A stretch of 9,512 nt of DNA, taken from assembly GCA_964450755.1 (NCBI GenBank), contig CAYVDJ010000094.1, positions 1 through 9,512 of the forward strand, in the 5' to 3' direction. The notes under the pieces were generated by a model, which ran no database searches, had not been told where the DNA came from, and worked only from the letters and a program-made list of their open reading frames with translations. This document shows positions 1-6,753 of the stretch, piece by piece. The position numbers and the translations under genes were made by a program. Source of the stretch: JAADDG01 sp964450755. Lineage in GTDB: Bacteria > Campylobacterota > Campylobacteria > Campylobacterales > JAADDG01. Numbering within the stretch: the first letter of the stretch is position 1; every line of letters starts with the position of its first letter.

Positions 1-162
1 TTCCATCAGAAAAAATATATTACAATTAAGGGCAACTCTAAAAACCTGTATAGTCCATATTTCCATGAAGAGTTTAGAGAGTTAAAAATGTTTAAATATT
101 TCTATTTAAGTAATATTTCTATACAATTTCGCAATTTAATATATAAAAAGGAAGATAAATGA
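1..162 (+). CDS. C-terminal part of an unidentified protein (5' end outside window)
   Basis: Frame 1 is open from the first base to a TGA at 160-162, giving 53 codons without a stop in very A+T-rich DNA, where a stop would be expected sooner by chance. Its TGA overlaps the prs start as ATGA, the same coupling seen between prs and lepA, and the prs ribosome-binding site (AAGGAAG, about 148-154) lies inside its last codons. The encoded tail is rich in Lys, Phe, Tyr and Asn, ends in KKEDK, and has no membrane segment or motif I recognise. Function is unknown. The coding call rests on the open frame and the overlap. If it is not coding, this stretch is a 158-base leader for prs, although I see no clear promoter in it. 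Confidence 0.6.
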   Translation, partial: FHQKKYITIKGNSKNLYSPYFHEEFRELKMFKYFYLSNISIQFRNLIYKKEDK

Positions 163-1088
163 GAGGCTATAAAGTCTTTTCAGGTACCGTAAATCCCGAG
201 TTTTCCAAAGCTATAGCAAAGTATCTTACTTTGCCTCTGTCTCATGCCAAAATAAACCGTTTCAGTGACGGTGAAATCGGCGTTCAAATCAGTGAGAGCG
301 TAAGAGGAAGAGATGTTTTTGTTATTCAGTCCACCTGTGCCCCCGCAAATGACAATCTGATGGAACTTTTGATTTTGGCTGATGCTTTAAGAAGGAGTTC
401 GGCAGATACGATAACGGCTGTTATTCCATATTTCGGATATGCCAGACAGGACAGAAAGGCAGCTCCGAGAGTTCCCATTACCGCAAAACTGGTTGCCAAT
501 CTCATCGAAACTTCAGGTATTACAAGAATCGTTACGATGGATCTTCATGCTGGTCAGATTCAGGGTTTTTTTGATATACCGGTAGATAACCTCTACGGCT
601 CTATCGTTTTTAAAGATTATGTGGAGAGAAAAAATCTGAACAATCCCATCATCGCAAGTCCCGATATCGGAGGAGTTGCAAGAGCCAGAAATTTTGCCGA
701 AAAGCTCAGTCTTGATATGGTTATCGTAGATAAAAGAAGAGAAAAAGCAAATGTCAGCGAAGTTATGAATATCATAGGAGATGTCAAAGGTAAAGATGTT
801 ATCTTGCTTGATGATATGATAGATACGGCAGGAACCATCGTAAAAGCCGCCAAAGTGTTGAAACAAAAGGGCGCAAACAGTGTAATGGCATGTTGTACCC
901 ATGCTGTTTTGAGCGGAAACGCTTATGAGAGGATAGAAAAAGGAGAACTTGACGAACTTGTAGTTACCGATACCATCGCACTGAAACAAAAAAGCGATAA
1001 AATCACCGTCTTAACCGTTGCACCTCTCTTTTCGGAAGTGATAAGAAGAGTTTATCATAACGAAAGCGTAAACGGACTTTTTATATGA
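159..1088 (+). CDS. prs: Ribose-phosphate pyrophosphokinase (PRPP synthetase)
   Basis: This cytosolic enzyme transfers pyrophosphate from ATP to ribose 5-phosphate. The product, PRPP, feeds purine, pyrimidine, NAD, histidine and tryptophan synthesis. The 309-residue length is normal for class I bacterial Prs. Visible signatures are FSDGEI (35-40), YFGYARQDRK (91-100) in the ATP-binding loop region, DLHAGQIQGFF (128-138) with the conserved His130, the catalytic-loop KRR (192-194), and the PRPP-binding loop LLDDMIDTAGT (217-226). The N-terminus (MRGYKVFSG) and C-terminus (RRVYHNESV) match Helicobacter-type Prs as I remember it. The start is supported by AAGGAAG a few bases upstream. The stop overlaps the lepA start by four bases (ATGA), which suggests translational coupling. 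No defect is seen, and the identification is secure. Confidence 0.98.
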   Translation: MRGYKVFSGTVNPEFSKAIAKYLTLPLSHAKINRFSDGEIGVQISESVRGRDVFVIQSTCAPANDNLMELLILADALRRSSADTITAVIPYFGYARQDRKAAPRVPITAKLVANLIETSGITRIVTMDLHAGQIQGFFDIPVDNLYGSIVFKDYVERKNLNNPIIASPDIGGVARARNFAEKLSLDMVIVDKRREKANVSEVMNIIGDVKGKDVILLDDMIDTAGTIVKAAKVLKQKGANSVMACCTHAVLSGNAYERIEKGELDELVVTDTIALKQKSDKITVLTVAPLFSEVIRRVYHNESVNGLFI

Positions 1089-2878
1089 CAGAAAATATCC
1101 GCAATTTCTCGATTATCGCCCATATAGATCACGGTAAAAGCACTTTGGCAGACAGGATCATACAAGAGTGCGGAGCTATCAGCAACAGAGAGATGAGCGC
1201 TCAGGTGATGGATACGATGGATATAGAAAAGGAGCGCGGTATCACGATAAAAGCCCAAAGTGTGAGGCTAAAATATATAAAAGATGATCAAGAATATATA
1301 CTAAATCTCATAGATACTCCCGGTCATGTCGATTTTTCCTATGAAGTGAGCCGTTCTCTTGCTTCAAGCGAAGGTGCTCTTTTGGTTGTGGATGCAAGTC
1401 AGGGAGTGGAAGCACAGACGATAGCAAATGTCTATATAGCTCTTGAAAATGATCTCGAACTTATCCCCGTTATCAACAAGATAGATCTCCCCGCCGCCGA
1501 AGCAGATCGCGTAAAAGAGGAGATAGAACATACTATTGGGCTTGACTGTACGGATGCGATAGAGGTAAGTGCAAAATCTGGTATCGGTATAAAAGATCTG
1601 CTTGATGCCATCGTAGATAGGATTCCTTCTCCAAAAGGAGAGCAAAACAGACCTCTGAAAGCTTTGATATATGACAGTTGGTTTGATAACTATCTCGGAG
1701 CTTTGGGGCTTGTCAGAGTCTATGACGGAGAGATCAAAAAAGGCAGTGAAGTTTTGATCATGGGAAGCGGAAAAAAACATGAAGTTTTAAATCTCATGTA
1801 TCCGCATCCGATGAAACCGATAAAAACCGATATCATCAAAACCGGTGAGATAGGGATCATCGTTTTGGGACTTAAAAAAGTGAGCGATATTCAGGTAGGT
1901 GATACGCTGACTTTGGCTAAAAATCCGGCAGATGAGGCAATCGGAGGATTTGAACCTGCAAAACCTTTTGTCTTTGCAGGACTCTATCCGATAGATACCG
2001 ACAAATTTGAAGATCTAAGAGATGCTCTTGACAAACTGAAACTCAATGATTCAAGTATCTCCTATGAGCCTGAAACTTCTGTGGCTCTTGGATTTGGATT
2101 TAGGGTGGGATTTTTGGGAATGCTTCACATGGAGGTTGTCAAAGAGAGGCTGGAGAGAGAATTTAATCTTGATCTGATAGCCACAGCACCTACGGTTATC
2201 TATAGAGTCAAAAAGACCGACGCAACAGAGTTGGAGATACAAAATCCAAGCGAACTGCCTCCGGTAAATGAGATAGAAAAGATTTATGAACCCTATGTAA
2301 AAGCGACGATCATAACACCGAGTGAGTTTGTCGGAAATATTATAACTTTGCTCAATGAGAGAAGAGGTATTCAGATCAAGATGGACTATCTCAACGAAAC
2401 AAGAGTTCTTTTGGAATATGAAGTGCCGATGAATGAGATCGTTATGGATTTTTATGATAAGCTGAAATCTGCAACAAAAGGTTATGCAAGTTTTGACTAT
2501 GAGCCGATAGAGTACAAAGAGGGTGATTTGGTCAAACTTGATGTAAGAGTTGCCGGAGAGGTGGTTGATGCGCTTTCGATCATTGTTCCAAAAGACAAAG
2601 CCGCTTACAGAGGCAGAGAGTTTGTCAAAAAGATGAGAGAGTTGATCCCACGACAGCTTTTTGAAGTAGCGATTCAGGCAAGTATAGGCAATAAAATCAT
2701 AGCAAGAGAAACCGTTTCGGCAATGCGTAAAAATGTTACAGCCAAATGTTATGGCGGAGATATCACAAGAAAAAGAAAACTTCTTGAAAAACAAAAAGAG
2801 GGTAAAAAGAGGATGAAAGCCATCGGAAAAGTTCATCTTCCCCAGGAGGCGTTTTTGGCGGTGTTGAATATCGGATAA
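1085..2878 (+). CDS. lepA: Elongation factor 4 (LepA), ribosomal back-translocating GTPase
   Basis: LepA is a translational GTPase related to EF-G that binds the ribosome, where it is proposed to back-translocate stalled complexes or to assist 30S assembly. The 597-residue length is typical. The G domain shows AHIDHGKS (12-19, P-loop), RGITI (51-55, switch I), DTPGH (77-81), NKIDLP (131-136) and SAK (162-164). The order then follows the family: a beta-barrel domain II from about residue 188, EF-G III-like and V-like domains (about 295-480), and the LepA-specific C-terminal domain ending in the hallmark LPQEAFLAVL (about 585-594). It lacks EF-G domain IV, as expected. The start codon overlaps the prs stop (ATGA), so it is probably translated by coupling. 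A hairpin terminator begins at its own stop codon. Confidence 0.98.
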   Translation: MTENIRNFSIIAHIDHGKSTLADRIIQECGAISNREMSAQVMDTMDIEKERGITIKAQSVRLKYIKDDQEYILNLIDTPGHVDFSYEVSRSLASSEGALLVVDASQGVEAQTIANVYIALENDLELIPVINKIDLPAAEADRVKEEIEHTIGLDCTDAIEVSAKSGIGIKDLLDAIVDRIPSPKGEQNRPLKALIYDSWFDNYLGALGLVRVYDGEIKKGSEVLIMGSGKKHEVLNLMYPHPMKPIKTDIIKTGEIGIIVLGLKKVSDIQVGDTLTLAKNPADEAIGGFEPAKPFVFAGLYPIDTDKFEDLRDALDKLKLNDSSISYEPETSVALGFGFRVGFLGMLHMEVVKERLEREFNLDLIATAPTVIYRVKKTDATELEIQNPSELPPVNEIEKIYEPYVKATIITPSEFVGNIITLLNERRGIQIKMDYLNETRVLLEYEVPMNEIVMDFYDKLKSATKGYASFDYEPIEYKEGDLVKLDVRVAGEVVDALSIIVPKDKAAYRGREFVKKMRELIPRQLFEVAIQASIGNKIIARETVSAMRKNVTAKCYGGDITRKRKLLEKQKEGKKRMKAIGKVHLPQEAFLAVLNIG

Positions 2879-2902
2879 AAGAGGGAAAATTTCCTCTTTT
2901 TT
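2877..2902 (+). terminator. Intrinsic terminator, probably bidirectional (lepA / pssA)
   Basis: AAAAGAGG (2877-2884) pairs perfectly with CCTCTTTT (2893-2900), and AAA/TTT pairing can extend the stem inward. A T run follows (2897-2902). The left arm overlaps the lepA TAA. Read on the minus strand, the same hairpin follows the pssA stop by about 20 bases and is trailed by TTTT, so it can serve both convergent genes. Confidence 0.85.
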
Positions 2903-2922
2903 GCGATACAAAGGATTTTATT

Positions 2923-3474
2923 TTAGGGATGAGGTATTTTTATCTTGGAGTTTAACGACCATGCGATAACGGCAACTAAGACGGCGATCATTATAGGATT
3001 TTGTATGATATGATATACATATAAAAGATATAAAACCCATTGCAAGATTGCGCCAAGAGGTGTCGGGACACCGGTAAAATATTTTTCCACTCCTCCGGCT
3101 TCTACTTTTAGATTGAACTCTATCAGTCTTCTTAGTCCGCTGATGATATAAAATATAAAAACAGCTCCTATAAATATCTCTTCAGTAACAGAGCTTTTAT
3201 TCAAAGCGTAAAAAAGCAAAAAAGAGGGCATGATGACAAATGACAAAAAGTCTGCAAAACTGTCAAGCTGTACTCCAAATTCGGTTGAGAGGTTGTATTT
3301 TCGTGCTATTTTGCCGTCTGCTATATCCAAAGCACCGGCGATCCATGCCAAAATGATAGCCGTAAAAAATTCACCTTTGACTATAAAATAGATAGCTATG
3401 ATTCCACATGCGATATTTCCGAAAGTTACCATGTTTGCCAAATTAAATCTGTTGTTTTTATCAAATAGTTGCAT
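2923..3474 (-). CDS. pssA: CDP-diacylglycerol--serine O-phosphatidyltransferase (short form)
   Basis: This inner-membrane enzyme joins serine to CDP-diacylglycerol, giving phosphatidylserine, the precursor of phosphatidylethanolamine. With the start used here (183 residues) the CDP-alcohol phosphotransferase signature D-x2-DG-x2-AR-x8-G-x3-D-x3-D lies at residues 50-75 with all its Asp residues intact. FGNIACG near the N-terminus, RRLIEFN and GVPTPLGA are also family features, and several hydrophobic segments follow. The protein stops at SKIKIPHP, where Bacillus-type PssA (about 177 residues) also nearly ends, so it looks like a natural short form lacking the extra C-terminal membrane helices of about 240-residue relatives. 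An in-frame ATG at 3516 would lie upstream of the predicted promoter -10, so I reject it. AGGAG (3480-3484) sits 5 bases before the ATG at 3474 and only 2 before the ATG at 3477. Confidence 0.93.
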   Translation of the reverse strand: MQLFDKNNRFNLANMVTFGNIACGIIAIYFIVKGEFFTAIILAWIAGALDIADGKIARKYNLSTEFGVQLDSFADFLSFVIMPSFLLFYALNKSSVTEEIFIGAVFIFYIISGLRRLIEFNLKVEAGGVEKYFTGVPTPLGAILQWVLYLLYVYHIIQNPIMIAVLVAVIAWSLNSKIKIPHP

Positions 3475-3479
3475 CATCT

Positions 3480-3484
3480 CTCCT
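3480..3484 (-). promoter_or_regulatory. Ribosome-binding site deciding the pssA start
   Basis: On the minus strand the sequence reads AGGAGAGATGATG. The AGGAG core leaves 5 bases before the second ATG (3474) and 2 bases before the first (3477). This favours 3474 and argues against the upstream ATG at 3516. Confidence 0.75.
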
Positions 3485-3496
3485 AAAAAAAAGAAA

Positions 3497-3505
3497 ATTA
3501 TAGCA
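3497..3505 (-). promoter_or_regulatory. Extended -10 promoter of pssA
   Basis: On the minus strand TGCTATAAT gives a perfect TATAAT (3497-3502) preceded by the extended -10 TGC (3503-3505). No good -35 hexamer is present, which is usual for housekeeping promoters in Campylobacterota. The predicted transcript would start near 3490, leaving a leader of about 16 bases before the ATG at 3474. Confidence 0.7.
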
Positions 3506-3560
3506 CCAATTTGCAAAAATTTGGATAATTTGGTTAAGAAAGTATATATAAATAAGAGAT

Positions 3561-3566
3561 TATAAT
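3561..3566 (+). promoter_or_regulatory. -10 element of the pabA promoter
   Basis: A perfect TATAAT lies 30 bases upstream of the pabA start, inside A+T-rich sequence with no clear -35. Transcription would begin around 3573, followed by the ribosome-binding site AAGAAGG (3581-3587), 8 bases before the ATG. Confidence 0.6.
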
Positions 3567-3595
3567 TTTAGATACAAAAAAAGAAGGTTATTATA

Positions 3596-4165
3596 ATGAT
3601 TTTGATGATAGACAATTACGACAGTTTCACTTACAATGTTGTTCAGTACTGTTTGGAGCTTGGGGCAAATCTCAAAGTTATCAGAAATGACAAGATGAGT
3701 GTAAAAGAGATAGAGGCTTTAAATCCGGAAAAGATCATCATCTCTCCGGGACCTGCTACGCCAAATGAAGCCGGAGTGAGTCTTGAGGTGATTGATTATT
3801 TCAAAGGCAAAAAGCCTATTTTGGGTATCTGTTTGGGGCATCAGTCGATTGCCCAGAGTTTTGGGGGAAAGGTAGTCGGGGCTAAAAATCTGATGCACGG
3901 AAAAACATCTAAAGTCAAAGTTACCAAATCTACGGCGGTTTTTAAAGATTTGCCGGAAGAGTTTACGGCTACGAGATATCACTCTTTGGTCGTGGAGAAA
4001 AGTTCTCTTCCAAAATGTGTAATTCCCACAGCTTACAGCACGGATGATGATGAGATTATGGCTTTGGAGATTGAGGGTTATCCTATCTATGGTGTGCAGT
4101 TTCACCCCGAATCCATAATGAGTGAATACGGTCATGAGATAATTGATAATTTTTTAAAATTATGA
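3596..4165 (+). CDS. pabA: Glutamine amidotransferase, aminodeoxychorismate/anthranilate synthase component II
   Basis: This class I glutamine amidotransferase releases ammonia from glutamine for a partner chorismate-using synthase, PabB (folate route) or TrpE (tryptophan route). At 189 residues it is the usual size for a stand-alone subunit. Visible motifs are DNYDSFTYN (6-14), the oxyanion-strand SPGP (50-53), the nucleophile elbow GICLGHQ with Cys79, the MHGKTS segment (100-105), RYHSLVV (127-133), and FHPES with catalytic His170 and Glu172. The triad is complete. Many bacteria use one protein for both pathways. No trp genes lie nearby, so I prefer pabA, but trpG or a dual role cannot be excluded. 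It has its own promoter and overlaps the downstream membrane-protein gene by ATGA. Confidence 0.93.
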   Translation: MILMIDNYDSFTYNVVQYCLELGANLKVIRNDKMSVKEIEALNPEKIIISPGPATPNEAGVSLEVIDYFKGKKPILGICLGHQSIAQSFGGKVVGAKNLMHGKTSKVKVTKSTAVFKDLPEEFTATRYHSLVVEKSSLPKCVIPTAYSTDDDEIMALEIEGYPIYGVQFHPESIMSEYGHEIIDNFLKL

Positions 4166-5355
4166 GAAATTATCTCTATCTTTTTATCATTATTTTTGTT
4201 GATGTTTTATTTTTGCTTTATGATATTTCAAATATTTCGATAGGTTATAAAGAGGCTTGGATCTATTTCTTTGATCACTCTTTTTTGCATTATCTTATAA
4301 GATTTTCTGTATCTGTTTTTGGTGAGAATGACTTTGCTCTTCGTATTCCCGTTTTGCTTTTTCATGTGGCAAATATCGTTTTGATCTATGAAGTAGGGCG
4401 TTTTTTTGTCAAAAAAGACAAAGATTCCCTTTTTGCCACACTGCTTTATGCCCTTTTGCCCGGAGTCAACAGCGGAGCGATACTTGTAAACAGTGTTACA
4501 ATAGTTATCTTTTTTACTCTGCTGTTTTTGTTTTTATATCTTAAAGGTTTTAGAGTTTTATCATATTTGATTCTTTTAACTGCTTTGTTTATAGATAATT
4601 CATTTTTGATTCTCTATATGGCTCTTGTTGTTTACGGATATTTTATAAAAGATAATTTTATGATCTTTTTCTCTCTGATTTTAGCCGTCTTTTCTCTTTT
4701 GTTATTTGGTATAGAGCTTTCTGGTAAGCCGATTGGATATTTTTTGGATATTTTCGGTGCTTATGCTCTTATCTTCTCTCCTTTTTTGTTTATCTACTTT
4801 TTTTATGCTCTTTACAGGATTTTGATCAGAGAGAAAAAGGATATTTTATGGTTTATCTCTTTTATAGCACTGATTTTGTCTTTGCTTTTCTCTTTTCGGC
4901 AGAAAGTCCATATAGAGGATTTTGCCGCTTTTGTTGTTGTAGGTATGCCTGTAACAGTTAGAGTTTTTTTTGCAAGTTACAGGATAAGACTTGCCCGGTT
5001 TAGAAAAATTCATCGGTTTTTTTTCATTTTGATATTTGGATTTTTGATATTTAATTTCTTGATACTTCATTTTAACAAAGTACTTTTTTTGGTTTATGAA
5101 AATCCTTCCAAACATTTTGCAAATAAATTTTATTTTGTAAAAGAGTTGTCAAAGGAACTCAAAAGAGACCATATAAACGGTATTGTTTGCAATGATGAAA
5201 AGCTTTGTTTAAGACTTAAATTTTATGGTATTGAAAAGGGAAATAATTATATAATTACCCAAACTCCTCTTAATGTTTCAAATAGTAAAAAAGTTTCGAT
5301 TCGTTACATGAATAAGCTTGTAAAAACCTACTATGTTTCAAAAATAAACATATAA
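4162..5355 (+). CDS. Polytopic membrane protein, putative GT-C (PMT/ArnT-like, GT39-type) glycosyltransferase
   Basis: This 397-residue protein has about nine or ten hydrophobic segments (roughly 4-20, 61-82, 89-108, 112-128, 131-160, 167-185, 196-222, 227-245, 253-271 and 285-309) followed by a Lys-rich soluble tail of about 85 residues. The segment at 38-68, with HSFLHYLIRF, then FGENDFALRIP and a membrane helix, matches the N-terminal pattern of GT-C enzymes that move sugars from polyprenyl-phosphate carriers across the membrane. In such enzymes the first outer loop usually carries an Asp-Glu pair. Here the equivalent reads YKEA, with Glu31 kept and Lys30 in place of Asp. Donor and acceptor are unknown. 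Its start overlaps the pabA stop (ATGA), so the two are probably cotranscribed, although no functional link is obvious. The family call is by pattern only, and another membrane protein class is possible. Confidence 0.7.
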   Translation: MRNYLYLFIIIFVDVLFLLYDISNISIGYKEAWIYFFDHSFLHYLIRFSVSVFGENDFALRIPVLLFHVANIVLIYEVGRFFVKKDKDSLFATLLYALLPGVNSGAILVNSVTIVIFFTLLFLFLYLKGFRVLSYLILLTALFIDNSFLILYMALVVYGYFIKDNFMIFFSLILAVFSLLLFGIELSGKPIGYFLDIFGAYALIFSPFLFIYFFYALYRILIREKKDILWFISFIALILSLLFSFRQKVHIEDFAAFVVVGMPVTVRVFFASYRIRLARFRKIHRFFFILIFGFLIFNFLILHFNKVLFLVYENPSKHFANKFYFVKELSKELKRDHINGIVCNDEKLCLRLKFYGIEKGNNYIITQTPLNVSNSKKVSIRYMNKLVKTYYVSKINI

Positions 5356-5396
5356 ATAGATTTTTTTATAAAAACCTCTCAAAACAATCTAATCAT

Positions 5397-5416
5397 TATA
5401 TTAAATTAAATAGAAT
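5397..5416 (+). promoter_or_regulatory. Probable promoter region of aclBA
   Basis: The 90-base gap before aclB is extremely A+T-rich. It holds two -10-like hexamers, TATATT (5397-5402) and TAGAAT (5411-5416), without clear -35 elements. A strong ribosome-binding site AAGGAG (5435-5440) lies 5 bases before the aclB ATG. I cannot tell which -10 is used, and I see no obvious terminator for the upstream gene in this gap. Confidence 0.4.
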
Positions 5417-5445
5417 GTTAACAAATTTTATTATAAGGAGTAGCT

Positions 5446-6753
5446 ATGGCTCAAAGAGCGATACGCGAATATGACGGCAAACGGCTGTTCCATGATCATT
5501 GGAATAAATATTTTGATGGAATGAATTATGCTTTTGAATCTGTTTTAGTTACAAGTGGCAGTGAACTAAAAGAACTTGCCAAAAAACCAGAATATGACTG
5601 GTTGAACAAAAAGCCTTTGGTTGCAAAACCGGATATGCTTTTTGGAAAACGGGGTAAAAACGGTTTGGTACTTTTCAAAGTTGAAAAACCAGGTGATGTT
5701 ACGCTTGAAGATGCGGCAAAATGGATCGATGAGAAAAGTTCGGAAGATGTAGAGTTGCTTTCTGGTCAAAAAGGAAGACTTACACATTTTATAGTAGAGC
5801 CTTTTACGCCTCATACTCAAGATCAGGAGTATTATATCTCTGCTACGACTGTGGGAGAAGATGATGTACTTTATCTTTCTGCCGAAGGCGGTATGGAAGT
5901 TGAAGAAAACTGGGATAAAGTAGTTGAGGTTAATATCCCTATCACAATGAGCGATGAAGATATAGACAAAGCGATAGAGGCTAATATCCCTGCTGATATT
6001 CCTGCTGAGAACAAAGATAGATTTGCTAAATTTGCACAGCAGTTTTACAGATTTTACAGAGATTTGAATTTTGCTTATCTTGAGATCAATCCTATCGTTA
6101 TAGTAGGCGATGATATGCATATTTTGGATCTTGTTGCAAGACTTGATGATACTGCGGGATTTATGATGAGAGAGCAGTGGGGTGATATAGAATTTCCTAC
6201 GGCTTTTGGTATGGAGGACAAATCTCCCGAAGAGGAAGCTATTGCAGAAGCTGACGCAAAAAGCGGTGCATCGCTTAAGCTTACTATACTAAATCCAAAA
6301 GGCAGAATCTGGACAATGGTTGCCGGAGGTGGAGCGAGTGTTGTTTATGCCGATACGATTGCTGATTTTGCCGGTGTTGAAGATTTGGCAAACTATGGAG
6401 AGTATTCCGGAGGTCCTACGACCGGTGAGACAAAATTTTATGCTGAAACTATTTTTGATCTGATGACAAGATATAGTGATCCTAGAGGAAAAATTTTGAT
6501 TATCGGGGGAGCTATTGCAAACTTTACTGATGTTGCGAAAACTTTTACAGGAATTATTCAGGCATTTGAAGAGTATGCAGACAAACTAAAAGAACACAAT
6601 ACGAAAATCTATGTAAGAAGAGGCGGTCCCAATTACGAAAAAGGTTTGAAAGACATCAAAGAAGCTGCGGACAGATTGGGACTTTATATAGAGGTTTACG
6701 GGCCTGAAACGCATGTTACCGATATAGTTAGAATGGCATTGGAGGAGAAATAA
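5446..6753 (+). CDS. aclB: ATP citrate lyase small (beta) subunit
   Basis: With AclA this forms ATP citrate lyase, which cleaves citrate with ATP and CoA into acetyl-CoA and oxaloacetate and lets the reductive TCA cycle fix CO2. The 435-residue protein corresponds to the N-terminal part (about 1-425) of human ACLY. An ATP-grasp region resembling the succinyl-CoA synthetase beta subunit contains VAKPDMLFGKRG (59-70), EPFTPH (118-123), metal-binding-type EINPIV (213-218) and LDLVARLDDTA (227-237). The citrate-binding part shows GGGASVVYADT (294-304), GEYSGGPT (318-325), ANFTDVA (358-364) and RRGGPNYEKG (391-400), which resemble human citrate-contact segments. The start has an excellent AAGGAG. 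The TAA stop overlaps the aclA ATG (TAATG), favouring equimolar subunit synthesis. Confidence 0.96.
   Translation: MAQRAIREYDGKRLFHDHWNKYFDGMNYAFESVLVTSGSELKELAKKPEYDWLNKKPLVAKPDMLFGKRGKNGLVLFKVEKPGDVTLEDAAKWIDEKSSEDVELLSGQKGRLTHFIVEPFTPHTQDQEYYISATTVGEDDVLYLSAEGGMEVEENWDKVVEVNIPITMSDEDIDKAIEANIPADIPAENKDRFAKFAQQFYRFYRDLNFAYLEINPIVIVGDDMHILDLVARLDDTAGFMMREQWGDIEFPTAFGMEDKSPEEEAIAEADAKSGASLKLTILNPKGRIWTMVAGGGASVVYADTIADFAGVEDLANYGEYSGGPTTGETKFYAETIFDLMTRYSDPRGKILIIGGAIANFTDVAKTFTGIIQAFEEYADKLKEHNTKIYVRRGGPNYEKGLKDIKEAADRLGLYIEVYGPETHVTDIVRMALEEK
6741..6747 (+). promoter_or_regulatory. Ribosome-binding site of aclA inside aclB
   Basis: GGAGGAG occupies the last sense codons of aclB (Glu-Glu) and ends 5 bases before the aclA ATG at 6753. 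It is a near-perfect Shine-Dalgarno sequence supporting coupled but independent initiation. Confidence 0.8.

Noticed and set aside
34..83. AACTCT (34-39) and AGAGTT (78-83) as a possible hairpin upstream of prs.
   Set aside because: Only six A+T-biased pairs with a long loop, inside a probable coding frame; easily chance.
5356..5445. Possible terminator after the GT-C-like gene, suggested by the run of seven T at about 5361-5367.
   Set aside because: No stable G+C-containing stem precedes the T run.
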